The translations under genes and the position numbers were made by a program. The notes under the pieces are model-generated. The model did not search any database. It was not told the DNA's origin and saw nothing but the letters and a program-made list of their open reading frames with translations. A stretch of DNA of 64,000 nucleotides from Photobacterium sanguinicancri (GTDB lineage Bacteria; Pseudomonadota; Gammaproteobacteria; Enterobacterales; Vibrionaceae). The stretch spans positions 1,550,001 through 1,614,000 of the forward strand of contig NZ_AP024851.1 in NCBI RefSeq assembly GCF_024346675.1, read 5' to 3'. Numbering within the stretch: the stretch's first letter is position 1; every line of letters begins with the position of its first letter. Below, piece after piece: positions 8,661 through 17,774 of this stretch.

Positions 8661-10053
8661 AGTGCTTGTTCTCATTGAAAGGCAATAACACATCATTATT
8701 GCCATTGCTTGGAATATCAGAAGTAGAAGATGCCTGTGGCATCTTGGATTTTGAACTTTGTGTCCAAAAAACACGAGGATCAAAGCTCATGGCTGATAGC
8801 ATGGTAAATACCACTACAGCCGCAAAAGATAATGCCGCAGGCCCAGGGAAAATCGCCATCAAATTATGTAGTTGAACCAGTGCCACTAAGATAGCAACCA
8901 CAAAAATATCTATCATCGACCAACGGCCAATAAATTCAGTCATCCGGTAAATTTTCAAACTTTGAATCGCTTGTTGAGCGGAACTTTCATTGCCGCGCTG
9001 AGCATGAATAAACAACCATATCAAAGCCATCATTTTTGCGAGTGGAATAATCACGCTGGCAAAAAAGATCACAAACGCAATGGGATAAGATCCTAATTTC
9101 CACAACAATACGACCCCTCCCATGATTGTTGAGCCTTCGGTTTGCCCTAAGCTCACGGTATACATCATGGGATATAGGTTCGCGGGAATATAAAACACCA
9201 TAGAGGTCAGCAATAACGCCCACGATCGCTGCAGAGTACGCGTTGGATCGTACGGATGTAATCGGCTACCACAACGATGACATTTAGGCGGTTTGTGTTG
9301 ATTGGAATCTTGAGGGGGCGCATTGTTAACTGGCGGGTTCAGCTGAGCGCACAAATGGCAGCTTTCATGATTACCCGAGATATGGCTATCGCCTTCGTTC
9401 ACTCCAGCTAATGGTTGTAAAGGCTCTATTTGATGCCATAACCACGTCCTATCGACCATAGAAACAAACTTAACAACCAAGCCAGTGTAAATACAGAATG
9501 CCCAAAAGGACATGCCTAAGCCCACATCGGCTAGCGATGCTATTTTAATTAAGCTCACTAATACGCCAATCAAAAAAACGTCAACCATGAGCCAAGGTTC
9601 AATATGAAAAAGTAACCTCGCCACACGCTTTACCGTATTCTTATTTGCGTGATAGAAGGTTCCCTTCTGAATATGGGCAGATTGACGATACAAATACATC
9701 ACCATCACGATATAGCACCCCGGCAAAATCACGACAGTCAGCAGTAACAATAATGCCAGTAAGCTATTTTCAAAGTGTTGAAGCATGAATGCCGCGTGCA
9801 ACAAAGTGATGTTTTGATTTAACCCTTGCACACTAAACGACATAAAGGGAAAACTGACACTTAGCGCTAACATCACGAGCGTAGCTATACCAAAAGCCAT
9901 GGGACGCTGAAACGGCTGGTTAATCTGTTTCACCACGCCATGATGACAACGTGGGCATGTTGCTTTTTCGCCTTCGTCTAGCACGGGAACAGACATGACG
10001 AGCCCACATTCTTCGCAAGCGATTTTGGCCTCTGTCGTAAAACGATAAGTCAT
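8653..10053 (-). CDS. pqiA: PqiA, inner-membrane partner of the MCE lipid-transport system
   Basis: 466 residues with two PqiA repeats, each a zinc-ribbon-like cysteine motif plus about four membrane helices. The first cysteines are CEEC (14-17) and CPRC (33-36). The second set is CHLC and CHRC, separated by an unusually long polar insert of about 25 residues rich in P, N and Q. The RSWALLLTSMVFYIPANLYPMM-type helix is characteristic. The protein is some 50 residues longer than E. coli PqiA, owing to the insert and a hydrophilic C-terminal tail. First gene of the leftward pqiABC operon; the upstream 340 bases separate it from a divergent lipoprotein gene. Confidence 0.93.
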   Translation of the reverse strand: MTYRFTTEAKIACEECGLVMSVPVLDEGEKATCPRCHHGVVKQINQPFQRPMAFGIATLVMLALSVSFPFMSFSVQGLNQNITLLHAAFMLQHFENSLLALLLLLTVVILPGCYIVMVMYLYRQSAHIQKGTFYHANKNTVKRVARLLFHIEPWLMVDVFLIGVLVSLIKIASLADVGLGMSFWAFCIYTGLVVKFVSMVDRTWLWHQIEPLQPLAGVNEGDSHISGNHESCHLCAQLNPPVNNAPPQDSNQHKPPKCHRCGSRLHPYDPTRTLQRSWALLLTSMVFYIPANLYPMMYTVSLGQTEGSTIMGGVVLLWKLGSYPIAFVIFFASVIIPLAKMMALIWLFIHAQRGNESSAQQAIQSLKIYRMTEFIGRWSMIDIFVVAILVALVQLHNLMAIFPGPAALSFAAVVVFTMLSAMSFDPRVFWTQSSKSKMPQASSTSDIPSNGNNDVLLPFNENKHYE

Positions 10054-10394
10054 GACTTACCCTATATGATAAATAAGTGATCTTATTATAGAAAAGATTT
10101 GTTCAGTACATTTGTAGCACTTTGCTAAAAGGTTTGCACTGACTCCCATATGATGTGCATTTACCGCACCGATGAAGAAAGTGACCAGCTCATTACAGTG
10201 ATCAAGCTTGCATATCAGCATGTTTTTGCAGAATGTATCAGTTTATTTTTAAATCACCTATCAAAATTATCCTACCAAAATATACGCCTTTCCTACTGCA
10301 ATATCATTTACAAAAAACACCTTTCAATTAGGGTGCAAATACTGCAATAATTTGTTAAGTACATGGATAGAAATCTATAAATAACAGGGATGGT
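10054..10394. other. intergenic region upstream of pqiA and the ClpP-like lipoprotein gene
   Basis: 341 AT-rich bases between two divergent genes. It must hold both promoters, but I see no convincing -35/-10 pair, operator or RNA structure. A 66-codon frame inside it (10150-10350) has no ribosome site and a composition like its surroundings, so I leave it out. The right end has ACAGGGA before the ATG at 10395. Confidence 0.4.
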
Positions 10395-11027
10395 ATGAAA
10401 AATTTAAGTATCGCGATCAGTTTAAGCTTGCTACTCGTCGGTTGTAACACTACAACCAACGACCCAAATACATTTACATCACAATGCAGTTATTCTGAAC
10501 TTGAAGGAGATAAACCTCTGACCTTTACGGTAACAAGCGTAAACGAAGCAACGCTTGAAGGTGTTATTTGCTCTGGGTCATTAGATGCCTTTGATGATAT
10601 GCGCACACAATTCCCTTCTGTGGCTACCTTCAACATACTAAGTATTCCAGGCAGCGCAGATGATGAGATCAACCTACTGCTATCAGCAGAAATCCATCAA
10701 AATGGCATTGCCACACATCTTGTTAACAGTGCCATGATCGCAAGCGGGGGGACTGATTTATTCCTGGCAGGCACTCAGCGCACCGCCGATGATGCACTGC
10801 CTAAAATCGGCGTGCATAGTTGGTCAGATTCAAGTGGGCAGTCTGGCAAAGATCTTCCTCGTAGCCATGAAGAACACCAGCCATATTTAGATTACTATCA
10901 GGAAATAAACATTAACCCTGATTTTTACTGGTACACGCTAGATGCTGCGCCAGCTAATGACATACATTGGATGACCAGAGAAGAAATAGAACAATATAAT
11001 GTTTTAACAACGTCATTGATTCAGTAA
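10395..11027 (+). CDS. lipoprotein with a ClpP/crotonase-like active-site signature
   Basis: 210 residues; lipoprotein signal with LLVGC (Cys17). The segment from about residue 78 to 143 follows the ClpP fold closely: a SIPG turn (83-86) where ClpP has SPGG, then a helix, then a strand ending in SAMIASGG with Ser117. After LFLAG (122-126) comes GVHSW with His141, 24 residues after the serine (25 in E. coli ClpP). A tentative third residue is Asp184. This suggests a periplasmic, membrane-anchored serine hydrolase or protease of the ClpP/crotonase superfamily, like the predicted periplasmic proteins of COG3904. The function is unknown and the assignment rests on motif reading. Single-gene unit. 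Confidence 0.6.
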   Translation: MKNLSIAISLSLLLVGCNTTTNDPNTFTSQCSYSELEGDKPLTFTVTSVNEATLEGVICSGSLDAFDDMRTQFPSVATFNILSIPGSADDEINLLLSAEIHQNGIATHLVNSAMIASGGTDLFLAGTQRTADDALPKIGVHSWSDSSGQSGKDLPRSHEEHQPYLDYYQEININPDFYWYTLDAAPANDIHWMTREEIEQYNVLTTSLIQ

Positions 11028-11058
11028 CGGCTTTCTTTACTAATCCATGAACATAAAA

Positions 11059-11085
11059 AAACCACTGGCGAATAACCAGTGGTTT
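11059..11085 (-). terminator. Rho-independent terminator, strongest on the minus strand
   Basis: Ten-base-pair stem (11059-11068 with 11076-11085, CCAGTGGTTT arm), seven-base loop. On the minus strand it is followed by a long T run, so it ends the 162-residue gene. On the plus strand it gives a weaker TTTCTGTATT tail for the ClpP-like lipoprotein gene. Confidence 0.85.
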
Positions 11086-11116
11086 CTGTATTAAATCAGC
11101 AATGTAAATGCGAGGC

Positions 11117-11605
11117 TTAGATACCCGCACGCTTTAGCAGGCCAGCCATTAAAGGTGAACTTGCTTTAACCATTTTAGATTTATTCTTGAATTCACGCGC
11201 AAGCGATACATCATTCATTTCATTCGCAATATGGATCATTGCTTTGTACATATCACTTGGATTTTTGATGCGATCCGCGTTATTCAGTGGGCTAATGATT
11301 TTAACAACATCATTACCGGTTTTGTTGTTCGCGTTCGCGTAGTTAAGTACTGAATCAAGTAGCTTATCTAGATCAATTGAAAATTCAGAACTTTCAACAC
11401 CTTGTTTTTTCATTTCTTTCAGGTTTCTTTTACGTACCTGACTGATAATGAATGCTGGCTTATTAATTTTTTTATAGCCAAAGAAACCAGCTAGGACAAG
11501 TAAGGCAACACCGCCTGCTACATATCCCCAAATTGAACCTGAAGACTCCGCTACGGGTTGGATTACTTCAGCCGCGCTTACAACAGATACTGGTACATCA
11601 GACAT
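11117..11605 (-). CDS. single-helix membrane protein of unknown function
   Basis: 162 residues. An N-terminal ~24-residue polar stretch rich in V, S and A precedes one membrane helix (residues ~25-44). A very basic segment (KKINKP, VRKRNLKEMKK) follows, then a mostly helical, charged C-terminal domain of about 100 residues. There is no cleavable signal, lipobox or catalytic motif. By the positive-inside rule the large basic domain should face the cytoplasm. I do not recognise the family. The gene stands alone, ends in a strong terminator, and is divergent from the alkylsulfatase gene 387 bases away. Confidence 0.7.
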   Translation of the reverse strand: MSDVPVSVVSAAEVIQPVAESSGSIWGYVAGGVALLVLAGFFGYKKINKPAFIISQVRKRNLKEMKKQGVESSEFSIDLDKLLDSVLNYANANNKTGNDVVKIISPLNNADRIKNPSDMYKAMIHIANEMNDVSLAREFKNKSKMVKASSPLMAGLLKRAGI

Positions 11606-11992
11606 ATTCGTAACCTTATTACTTCAATAAATGCTTTCACTGGCCACAGTATGCACTCAATGCGCCAATAACCATGCGATTAATCAATATTTACGTTAAA
11701 TTGAGTGACGAGGTTCAAGGTTTGGCTGATACCTCGCGTTTATTGCTGCATAAAACCCCAGAAAAGTAGACCTACTTGCCGACAAAAAAACAAGCCCGTT
11801 ATCTGCGGGGGTCAATCTGAGTGAAAGTAAGCGTTGATATTCACCATCCAGATCCCCTCCGTTATCTTACCTCTGCTGATTTTTATCCAAGGTATTTGCA
11901 TTGATAAGCATGCCGATGCCTAAAATTTGAACATTCTTTAATCTTGACTAGTGTTGACTATGATCTCACATACTCATTCAAAGGAGTGAATT
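11606..11992. other. intergenic region upstream of alkylsulfatase
   Basis: 387 bases between two divergent genes. I see a short perfect dyad AAGTAG-AC-CTACTT (11764-11777), a wider inverted repeat CGAGGT...ACCTCG (11709-11714 with 11731-11736) and a nine-base direct repeat CCGTTATCT (11796-11804 and 11859-11867). These could be operator sites, but none matches a regulator I know. An AAAGGAG ribosome site precedes the ATG at 11993. Confidence 0.35.
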
Positions 11993-13948
11993 ATGAAGCA
12001 CTACGCGATTGCGTTGCTGACAACCGTCATCGCTTTTAATAGCTATGCGGCTGACCCCAAGCCCGCAACACAAGCCACCATAGATGCCAACCAAACAGTT
12101 TTAAATACCCTCCCTTTTAAAGATAAAAAAGACTTCGACGATGCACAACGAGGCCTTATTGCCAAGCAAGATACTGTGACAATAAAGAACGAAAATGGGG
12201 ATGTTGTTTGGGACTTGGAAGCCTATAAAAAATTTATTACCCTTGAAAACCCGGCCCCTGATAGCGTAAACCCAAGCCTGTGGCGTAATGCCCAGCTCAA
12301 TATGATTAATGGCTTATTTGAAGTGACCGATGGGATCTATCAGGTTCGCGGCTATGATCTAAGTAATATTACCTTCATCAAAGGCAAAACGGGTTGGATT
12401 GTTTTTGACCCTCTCATTTCGCAAGAAACCGCCAAGGCCGCATTAGATTTTATTAACAGTGAGCTTGGTGAGCGACCAGTAGTAGCGGTAGTGTACAGCC
12501 ATAGTCATATTGACCATTTTGGCGGTGTACGCGGTATTGTTAACGAACAAGATGTCATCGATGGCAAAGTCACCATTATTGCTTCCCATGGCTTTACTGA
12601 ACATGCGGTGTCAGAAAATGTTATTGCCGGTAATGCCATGGGCCGACGTGCTATCTACATGTATGGCGCCTTACTCCCTCGCGATGAGTTCAGTGGTGTC
12701 AATGGCGGCTTAGGTCAAACCACCTCTACAGGCCTTGCAACCCTGATTAAGCCAACTGACATTATTGAGAAAACAGGCGATGAACGTACCGTCGACGGCA
12801 TTAAAATGGTATTCCAATACACGCCAGGTTCTGAGGCACCAACAGAGATCAACACTTGGTTCCCCGACAAAAAAGCATTATGGATGGCAGAAAATAGCAC
12901 CAATACCATGCATAACATACTTACTCTCCGTGGCGCACAAGTACGTGATGCATTGAAGTGGTCCAGCTATCTCCAAGAAACCATTGAGACATGGGGTGAT
13001 GAGGTAGAAGTGAAGTTCCAAAGTCACCATTGGCCATTGTGGGGACAAGCCGACATTGTCGATTACTTCAAAAAACAACGTGATATGTACAAATACACCC
13101 ACGATCAAACCGTACGCTTGATGAATCAAGGCTATATCGGGTCTGAAATTTCAGAGATTATCCATTTCCCTGATTCACTGGATAAAAACTGGAGTACCCG
13201 AGGCTATTACGGTACGTTGCGCCATAACAGCCGTGCTGTCTATCAACGCTACATGGGCTGGTATTCAGGTAATCCATCCGACCTTAATGACCTACCACCC
13301 GCCGATGCCGCACAAAAATACGTTGAATACATGGGTGGTGAAGACGCTGCGATTAGCAAAGCAAAAGCCGACTTTGATAAAGGTGAATACCGCTGGGTTG
13401 CTGAAGTGATGAAGCACGTTGTTTTTGCAAACCCTGACAGTAAAAATGGCAAGATGCTACTTGCAGACACTTATGAACAGTTAGGATACCAAGCCGAATC
13501 AGGCCCTTGGCGATCTGTATACCTTCAGGGCGCCTATGAACTACGCAATGGCACACCGAGTGCAGGAGGCACGACAACAGCCTCGCCAGATATCATCAAA
13601 AATATGCCACCAGAGATGCTATTCGATTATCTCGCGGTGCGTATACTTCCAGAGAAAGCCGTTGGCAAAAATTTCTCGATTAATATCAATTTCACCGATT
13701 TAGATGAAAAATACACGTTATATATTGAAAACTCAGTACTTAACCACACCACGAAATTATCCGACAAACCTGATGTCACATTAACGCTGACCAAAGCCGC
13801 TCTCGACGATGTGCAATTAGGTAATATCACATTAGAGAAAGCCATTGCTGATGGTGATATTAAAGTCAAAGGTAACGAGCAAGTCTTTAAGGACTTTGTT
13901 GGCATGCTAGATACCTTTAATTTCTGGTTTAATATCGTTACACCATAG
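11993..13948 (+). CDS. secreted linear primary-alkylsulfatase (SdsA/YjcS family)
   Basis: 651 residues; Sec signal peptide ending near AYA-A (residues 1-20). A metallo-beta-lactamase domain carries the zinc motif YSHSHIDHFGG around residues 168-178. Downstream family features include the EN(S)TNTMHN segment and the HHWPLWG zinc/substrate region, then an alpha-helical dimerisation domain (MGGEDAAISKAKADF). The C-terminal ~120 residues are an SCP2-like sterol-carrier domain (DVTLTLTKAALDDV...). The length equals that of SdsA1/YjcS. The enzyme should hydrolyse alkyl sulfates such as dodecyl sulfate in the periplasm to alcohol and sulfate. The next gene, 39 bases on, encodes a small protein with an SCP2-like ending, so the pair is probably one operon. 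Confidence 0.92.
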   Translation: MKHYAIALLTTVIAFNSYAADPKPATQATIDANQTVLNTLPFKDKKDFDDAQRGLIAKQDTVTIKNENGDVVWDLEAYKKFITLENPAPDSVNPSLWRNAQLNMINGLFEVTDGIYQVRGYDLSNITFIKGKTGWIVFDPLISQETAKAALDFINSELGERPVVAVVYSHSHIDHFGGVRGIVNEQDVIDGKVTIIASHGFTEHAVSENVIAGNAMGRRAIYMYGALLPRDEFSGVNGGLGQTTSTGLATLIKPTDIIEKTGDERTVDGIKMVFQYTPGSEAPTEINTWFPDKKALWMAENSTNTMHNILTLRGAQVRDALKWSSYLQETIETWGDEVEVKFQSHHWPLWGQADIVDYFKKQRDMYKYTHDQTVRLMNQGYIGSEISEIIHFPDSLDKNWSTRGYYGTLRHNSRAVYQRYMGWYSGNPSDLNDLPPADAAQKYVEYMGGEDAAISKAKADFDKGEYRWVAEVMKHVVFANPDSKNGKMLLADTYEQLGYQAESGPWRSVYLQGAYELRNGTPSAGGTTTASPDIIKNMPPEMLFDYLAVRILPEKAVGKNFSININFTDLDEKYTLYIENSVLNHTTKLSDKPDVTLTLTKAALDDVQLGNITLEKAIADGDIKVKGNEQVFKDFVGMLDTFNFWFNIVTP

Positions 13949-13987
13949 TGCTAGTTATCTAAAGCTAGTCATACACATGGAGTGTAC

Positions 13988-14437
13988 ATGACAGTATCAA
14001 AACTATTATTGGTACTCTCATTATTAGGAGCAAGTTCAGCCTCTTGGGCTTGCTCTTACGATGGGCAATTCAATAATCCCTTTGCTGAAAGCTACCCTGG
14101 TTCACTCAGTATTGCATTAGCAACACAACGTGCCATTAGCCAGCAACAGATAACGCAAACAAATAAGCTTGAAGGGCAACCAGGACTTCGACGTGCCAGT
14201 TGGTGGTTACAACTTTTTGTTAAAAGAAGTACGCAATTACCAAACGACATCCATATTTATCTTGTCGACAGCCAATTATGGTCCAAATATCATGCTGGTA
14301 ATCCCCTAAAGATCCACTCAAAACCACCATCAAGTGATGATGCAGTCTTGATGCTAAGTGAATCTGCACTAGACAACCTAGTATCAAAGAAAATCACCTT
14401 TACACAAGCAATAAACATGGGGCTAATTAAGCTATAA
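13988..14437 (+). CDS. small exported protein with SCP2-like C-terminus
   Basis: 149 residues from the ATG at 13988, with GGAG six bases upstream; a GTG two codons earlier is less well placed. A signal peptide ends near SWA-C (residues ~1-22), and the Cys after it could be free or lipidated although the lipobox is poor. The last ~33 residues (DDAVLMLSESALDNL, KKITFTQAINMG) match the end of the upstream alkylsulfatase (PDVTLTLTKAALDDV, NITLEKAIADG) nearly position for position. The protein thus appears to be a free-standing SCP2-like domain that may bind alkyl chains. That role is inference. No catalytic motif is visible. Confidence 0.65.
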   Translation: MTVSKLLLVLSLLGASSASWACSYDGQFNNPFAESYPGSLSIALATQRAISQQQITQTNKLEGQPGLRRASWWLQLFVKRSTQLPNDIHIYLVDSQLWSKYHAGNPLKIHSKPPSSDDAVLMLSESALDNLVSKKITFTQAINMGLIKL

Positions 14438-14814
14438 CCAAGAGAGAAGAAAGCACAAAACGAAACTCATAACGGTAATTAATTTCATATCCTCGCAAAA
14501 CTTTATTTAAGTGCGAATTAAGTCATTTGAAGCCTAAAGCATGATCTCGCTCGATCTTATTTGTATCTAATACCGCAACAAAACATTAACGAGACCAGCG
14601 TCACACAACTACGCCCCGCTCTTTAACTAATTCAAAAACCAAGAGTTCTCAGAAGGTGACGTACATCTAAATATTTCATATAAACAGCCCTGAATGTATA
14701 ATTATTTGTGATTTCAAGCATAAATCTCATTCATCTTAATTTTTAAAGTTAAAAAACTTTCGTATTCTAATTCCAGATTTGAAATTTAATTACTTTATTT
14801 TCAGGAATGGATTC
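14438..14814. other. intergenic region upstream of chitobiase
   Basis: 377 AT-rich bases. It contains a short dyad AAAGTT-AAAA-AACTTT near 14746-14761, about 55 bases before the start codon, and an AGGAATGG ribosome site. No recognisable regulator site. The preceding gene has no obvious terminator here. Confidence 0.35.
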
Positions 14815-17460
14815 ATGTTGAAAAGAACGCTTCTTTCTACTGTTATTATGGCAAGTTTAGCTGCTTGTTCTTCTATTTCATCTGAGCAATCAACGGTTAA
14901 TCAACTGGCAGAAAACCTAGATATTAACTACACAGTAATTACTAACCAAGGCGCCGATGACGGCCTTGCATGTAAAGAACTTCAAGCGGAATGGGCGTCA
15001 TGTAACAAAGTAAACATGACAATCACGAACACCGGCGAAGCAGTTGATTCCAGCGATTGGACAATTTACTTCCACAGCATTCGCTTAATTCTAGATGTTG
15101 AAAATGATCAGTTTAAAATTACTCGTGTAACGGGCGACTTACATAAACTAGAACCAACCAATAAGTTTGATGGCTTTGCGGCTGGTGAAGAAGTTGTTCT
15201 TCCATTAGTTGCTGAATACTGGCAGTTATTTGAGACCGACTTCATGCCGGGCGCATTCGTAACGGCACCTGGCGTTGAAGCACGTAATATCATCTCTTTA
15301 GATACTGAAGATACAGGAGAATACGTAGATGAAATTATTGGAAACCAGCTAAAACGTACGCTTGCTGATAATAACGTTGTCGCAACAGCTAAGACGCGTT
15401 TCGAAAAAAATGCAGACGTTACAGAAATCGATGCATCTACCCATATTATTCCAACACCGTTAAAAACAACGCTAACTTATAAGAAAGTTGATTTAGAAAA
15501 CGGCATTGCTATCACAGCTAACGGTATTAATACCGACCAACTTGCGGCGTTAAATCAGCGTGCTGAACTTCTCGGTCTAGAAACAGCGGGTGAATATCCA
15601 GTTTCTGTTTCTGTAAATAAGAGCCAATTTAAAGATGGCGTTTCAGGTGCATACAAACTAGATGTGTCAGAAGATAAAACAACGGTTATTGCATTCGATG
15701 AAGCGGGAGCATTCTATGGCGTCCAGTCTTTACTGGCGTTAGTCAGCTTAGATAGCTCTGAGATTCCAACGTTAAGCGTAGAAGATGCACCTCGTTTCGA
15801 ATACCGTGGTGTCATGGTTGATGTTGCTCGTAACTTCCACTCAAAAGGAGCGATTCTTGCAACTATTGACCAAATGGCTGCATACAAGTTAAACAAACTG
15901 CACCTTCACCTTACCGATGATGAAGGTTGGCGTTTAGCCATTCCTGGCCTTCCAGAACTAACAGACATTGGTAGTCAGCGTTGTTTCGATGAATCAGAAA
16001 CTTCATGTCTATTGCCTCAACTAGGGTCTGGTGCAAACGCAGATAACTTTGGCTCTGGTTACTTTACAACAGATGACTATGTTGAAATCCTAACATACGC
16101 GAAAAACCGCAACATTGAAGTGATCCCTGAAATCGATATGCCAGCTCACTCACGAGCAGCAGTGATGTCAATGGAAGCGCGTTACACACGTCTTGCTGCT
16201 GAAGGCAAAATGGAAGAAGCGAACCAATACCGTCTGATGGATCCAAAAGACGAATCAAACGTAACAACGGTTCAGTTCTACAATAAACAAAGTTTCATCA
16301 ACCCGTGTCTAGATTCATCTGCAACCTTTGTCGATAAAGTCATCACAGAAGTAGCAGCAATGCACAAAGCCGCGGGGGTTCCTCTATCAACTTGGCACTT
16401 CGGTGGTGATGAAGCGAAAAACATCAAACTTCACGCGGGTTTCCAAGATATTAACGATAAAGAAAAAATTGCATGGAAGGGCGATTTAGATTTATCTAAG
16501 CAAGATTTCCCATTTGCTAAGTCACCGCAATGCCAGTCACTGATTGCCAGCGGTGAAGTTGCAGATTTCGAACACCTTCCAAGCCATTTCGCAGAGCAAG
16601 TATCTAAGATTGTTGCAGATAAAGGCATTCCGCATTTCCAAGCGTGGCAAGATGGTCTGAAACACTCAGAAGATGCAGATGCATTCGCAACTGAATCTGT
16701 ACGTGCAAACTTCTGGGACACTCTGTACTGGGGCGGTGGTGCTTCTGCATACGAGTGGGCAGAAAAAGGCTATGACGTAGTTATCTCTAACCCAGATTAC
16801 GTGTACATGGACTTCCCATACGAAGTAGATGCCAAAGAACGTGGCTACTACTGGGCAACGCGTGCAACCGATACCCGTAAGATGTTCGGTTTTGCACCTG
16901 AAAATCTACCTCAAAATGCAGAAACGTCAGTAGATCGTGACGGTAACGGCTTTGAAAGTGCAGGTACAGTAACGCCGAAGAAACCTTTCTACGGCCTGTC
17001 TGCACAACTTTGGTCTGAAACAGTCCGTACCGATGAACAGTATGAGTACATGGTATTTCCACGTGTTATCGCAGCAGCAGAGCGTGCATGGCATGAAGCG
17101 TCTTGGGAAAATGAATACAAAGCGGGTGTTAAATATTCTCTAGAAACAAATTTAGTGAATAAGAAAGCACAGCTTACTGATTGGACGAACTTTGCAAACA
17201 CTATGGGTCAACGTGAATTAGCGAAGCTTGAAAGAGCGGGCATTGATTACCGTTTACCAATCCCAGGTGCAGAAATTGCTAACGGCGAACTAAGCATGAA
17301 CATTTCATTCCCAGGTGTAACGCTACAATACTCTGTAGATGGTGGTAAAACATGGTTTGCATACGACAATGCAAACAAACCAAACGTAACGGGTGACGTT
17401 CAAATTCGCTCAGCATCATTTACTGGCGAACGTGTTAGCCGAGTAACAAACGTTAAATAA
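14815..17460 (+). CDS. chitobiase, GH20 beta-N-acetylhexosaminidase lipoprotein
   Basis: 881 residues from the ATG at 14815 (AGGAATGG upstream). An in-frame TTG twelve codons earlier is less likely, since the lipoprotein signal MLKRTLLSTV...LAACSS begins at the later start. Domains in order: N-terminal carbohydrate-binding CHB_HEX (~35-190), GH20b (~220-340), the GH20 barrel (~345-770) with the catalytic pair Asp532-Glu533 in HFGGDEAKN, and a C-terminal immunoglobulin-like domain (~810-881). Size and layout match the Vibrio harveyi chitobiase (~883 residues). It removes terminal GlcNAc from chitin oligosaccharides at the cell surface or periplasm. Monocistronic, with a strong terminator. It may feed GlcNAc to a ROK kinase such as that at 4954-5862. 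Confidence 0.95.
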   Translation: MLKRTLLSTVIMASLAACSSISSEQSTVNQLAENLDINYTVITNQGADDGLACKELQAEWASCNKVNMTITNTGEAVDSSDWTIYFHSIRLILDVENDQFKITRVTGDLHKLEPTNKFDGFAAGEEVVLPLVAEYWQLFETDFMPGAFVTAPGVEARNIISLDTEDTGEYVDEIIGNQLKRTLADNNVVATAKTRFEKNADVTEIDASTHIIPTPLKTTLTYKKVDLENGIAITANGINTDQLAALNQRAELLGLETAGEYPVSVSVNKSQFKDGVSGAYKLDVSEDKTTVIAFDEAGAFYGVQSLLALVSLDSSEIPTLSVEDAPRFEYRGVMVDVARNFHSKGAILATIDQMAAYKLNKLHLHLTDDEGWRLAIPGLPELTDIGSQRCFDESETSCLLPQLGSGANADNFGSGYFTTDDYVEILTYAKNRNIEVIPEIDMPAHSRAAVMSMEARYTRLAAEGKMEEANQYRLMDPKDESNVTTVQFYNKQSFINPCLDSSATFVDKVITEVAAMHKAAGVPLSTWHFGGDEAKNIKLHAGFQDINDKEKIAWKGDLDLSKQDFPFAKSPQCQSLIASGEVADFEHLPSHFAEQVSKIVADKGIPHFQAWQDGLKHSEDADAFATESVRANFWDTLYWGGGASAYEWAEKGYDVVISNPDYVYMDFPYEVDAKERGYYWATRATDTRKMFGFAPENLPQNAETSVDRDGNGFESAGTVTPKKPFYGLSAQLWSETVRTDEQYEYMVFPRVIAAAERAWHEASWENEYKAGVKYSLETNLVNKKAQLTDWTNFANTMGQRELAKLERAGIDYRLPIPGAEIANGELSMNISFPGVTLQYSVDGGKTWFAYDNANKPNVTGDVQIRSASFTGERVSRVTNVK

Positions 17461-17490
17461 TTAACGTATAAACAAGCATTCAATAAGCAA

Positions 17491-17520
17491 ACGGCACTTC
17501 TTCAGAGGTGCCGTCTTTTT
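17491..17520 (+). terminator. Rho-independent terminator after chitobiase
   Basis: Ten-base-pair stem 17491-17500 with 17505-17514 (one T-G pair), TTCA loop, then CTTTTTCT. Confidence 0.88.
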
Positions 17521-17594
17521 CTAATCCACTGATTCATTTAAGAACCCTCTCAAGATCCTCAATAAATGTGATACTGCGCCCTTGCTATCATTTT

Positions 17595-17621
17595 TGTGAA
17601 TATATTAACATTAAGTGTTAA
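17595..17621. promoter_or_regulatory. overlapping CRP-like half-site and perfect dyad upstream of 5'-nucleotidase
   Basis: In the 314-base gap before the nucleotidase gene, TGTGA-ATATAT-TAACA (17595-17610) matches the CRP consensus except at one position of the right half. It overlaps a perfect dyad TTAACA-TTAAG-TGTTAA (17605-17621). Either could be an operator. The rest of the gap (17521-17774) shows nothing else I can name. Confidence 0.35.
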
Positions 17622-17774
17622 CCGTGATCTCAGTTTGACTTTCCTGCAATTGCTTGCTCATTTCAACTTCTATATAGTGCCCTCGCCCCATATTTCCGCG
17701 GATACACCTTCAAGCAGTGGCAGTTAACGCTTCTTGGCTATCCATTTTGCAGATAATTATAAAAAGGTATCAAC

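Noticed and set aside
10150-10350. 66-codon open frame between pqiA and the ClpP-like lipoprotein gene
   Set aside because: No ribosome site, no recognisable sequence, and it fills an AT-rich promoter gap; probably chance.
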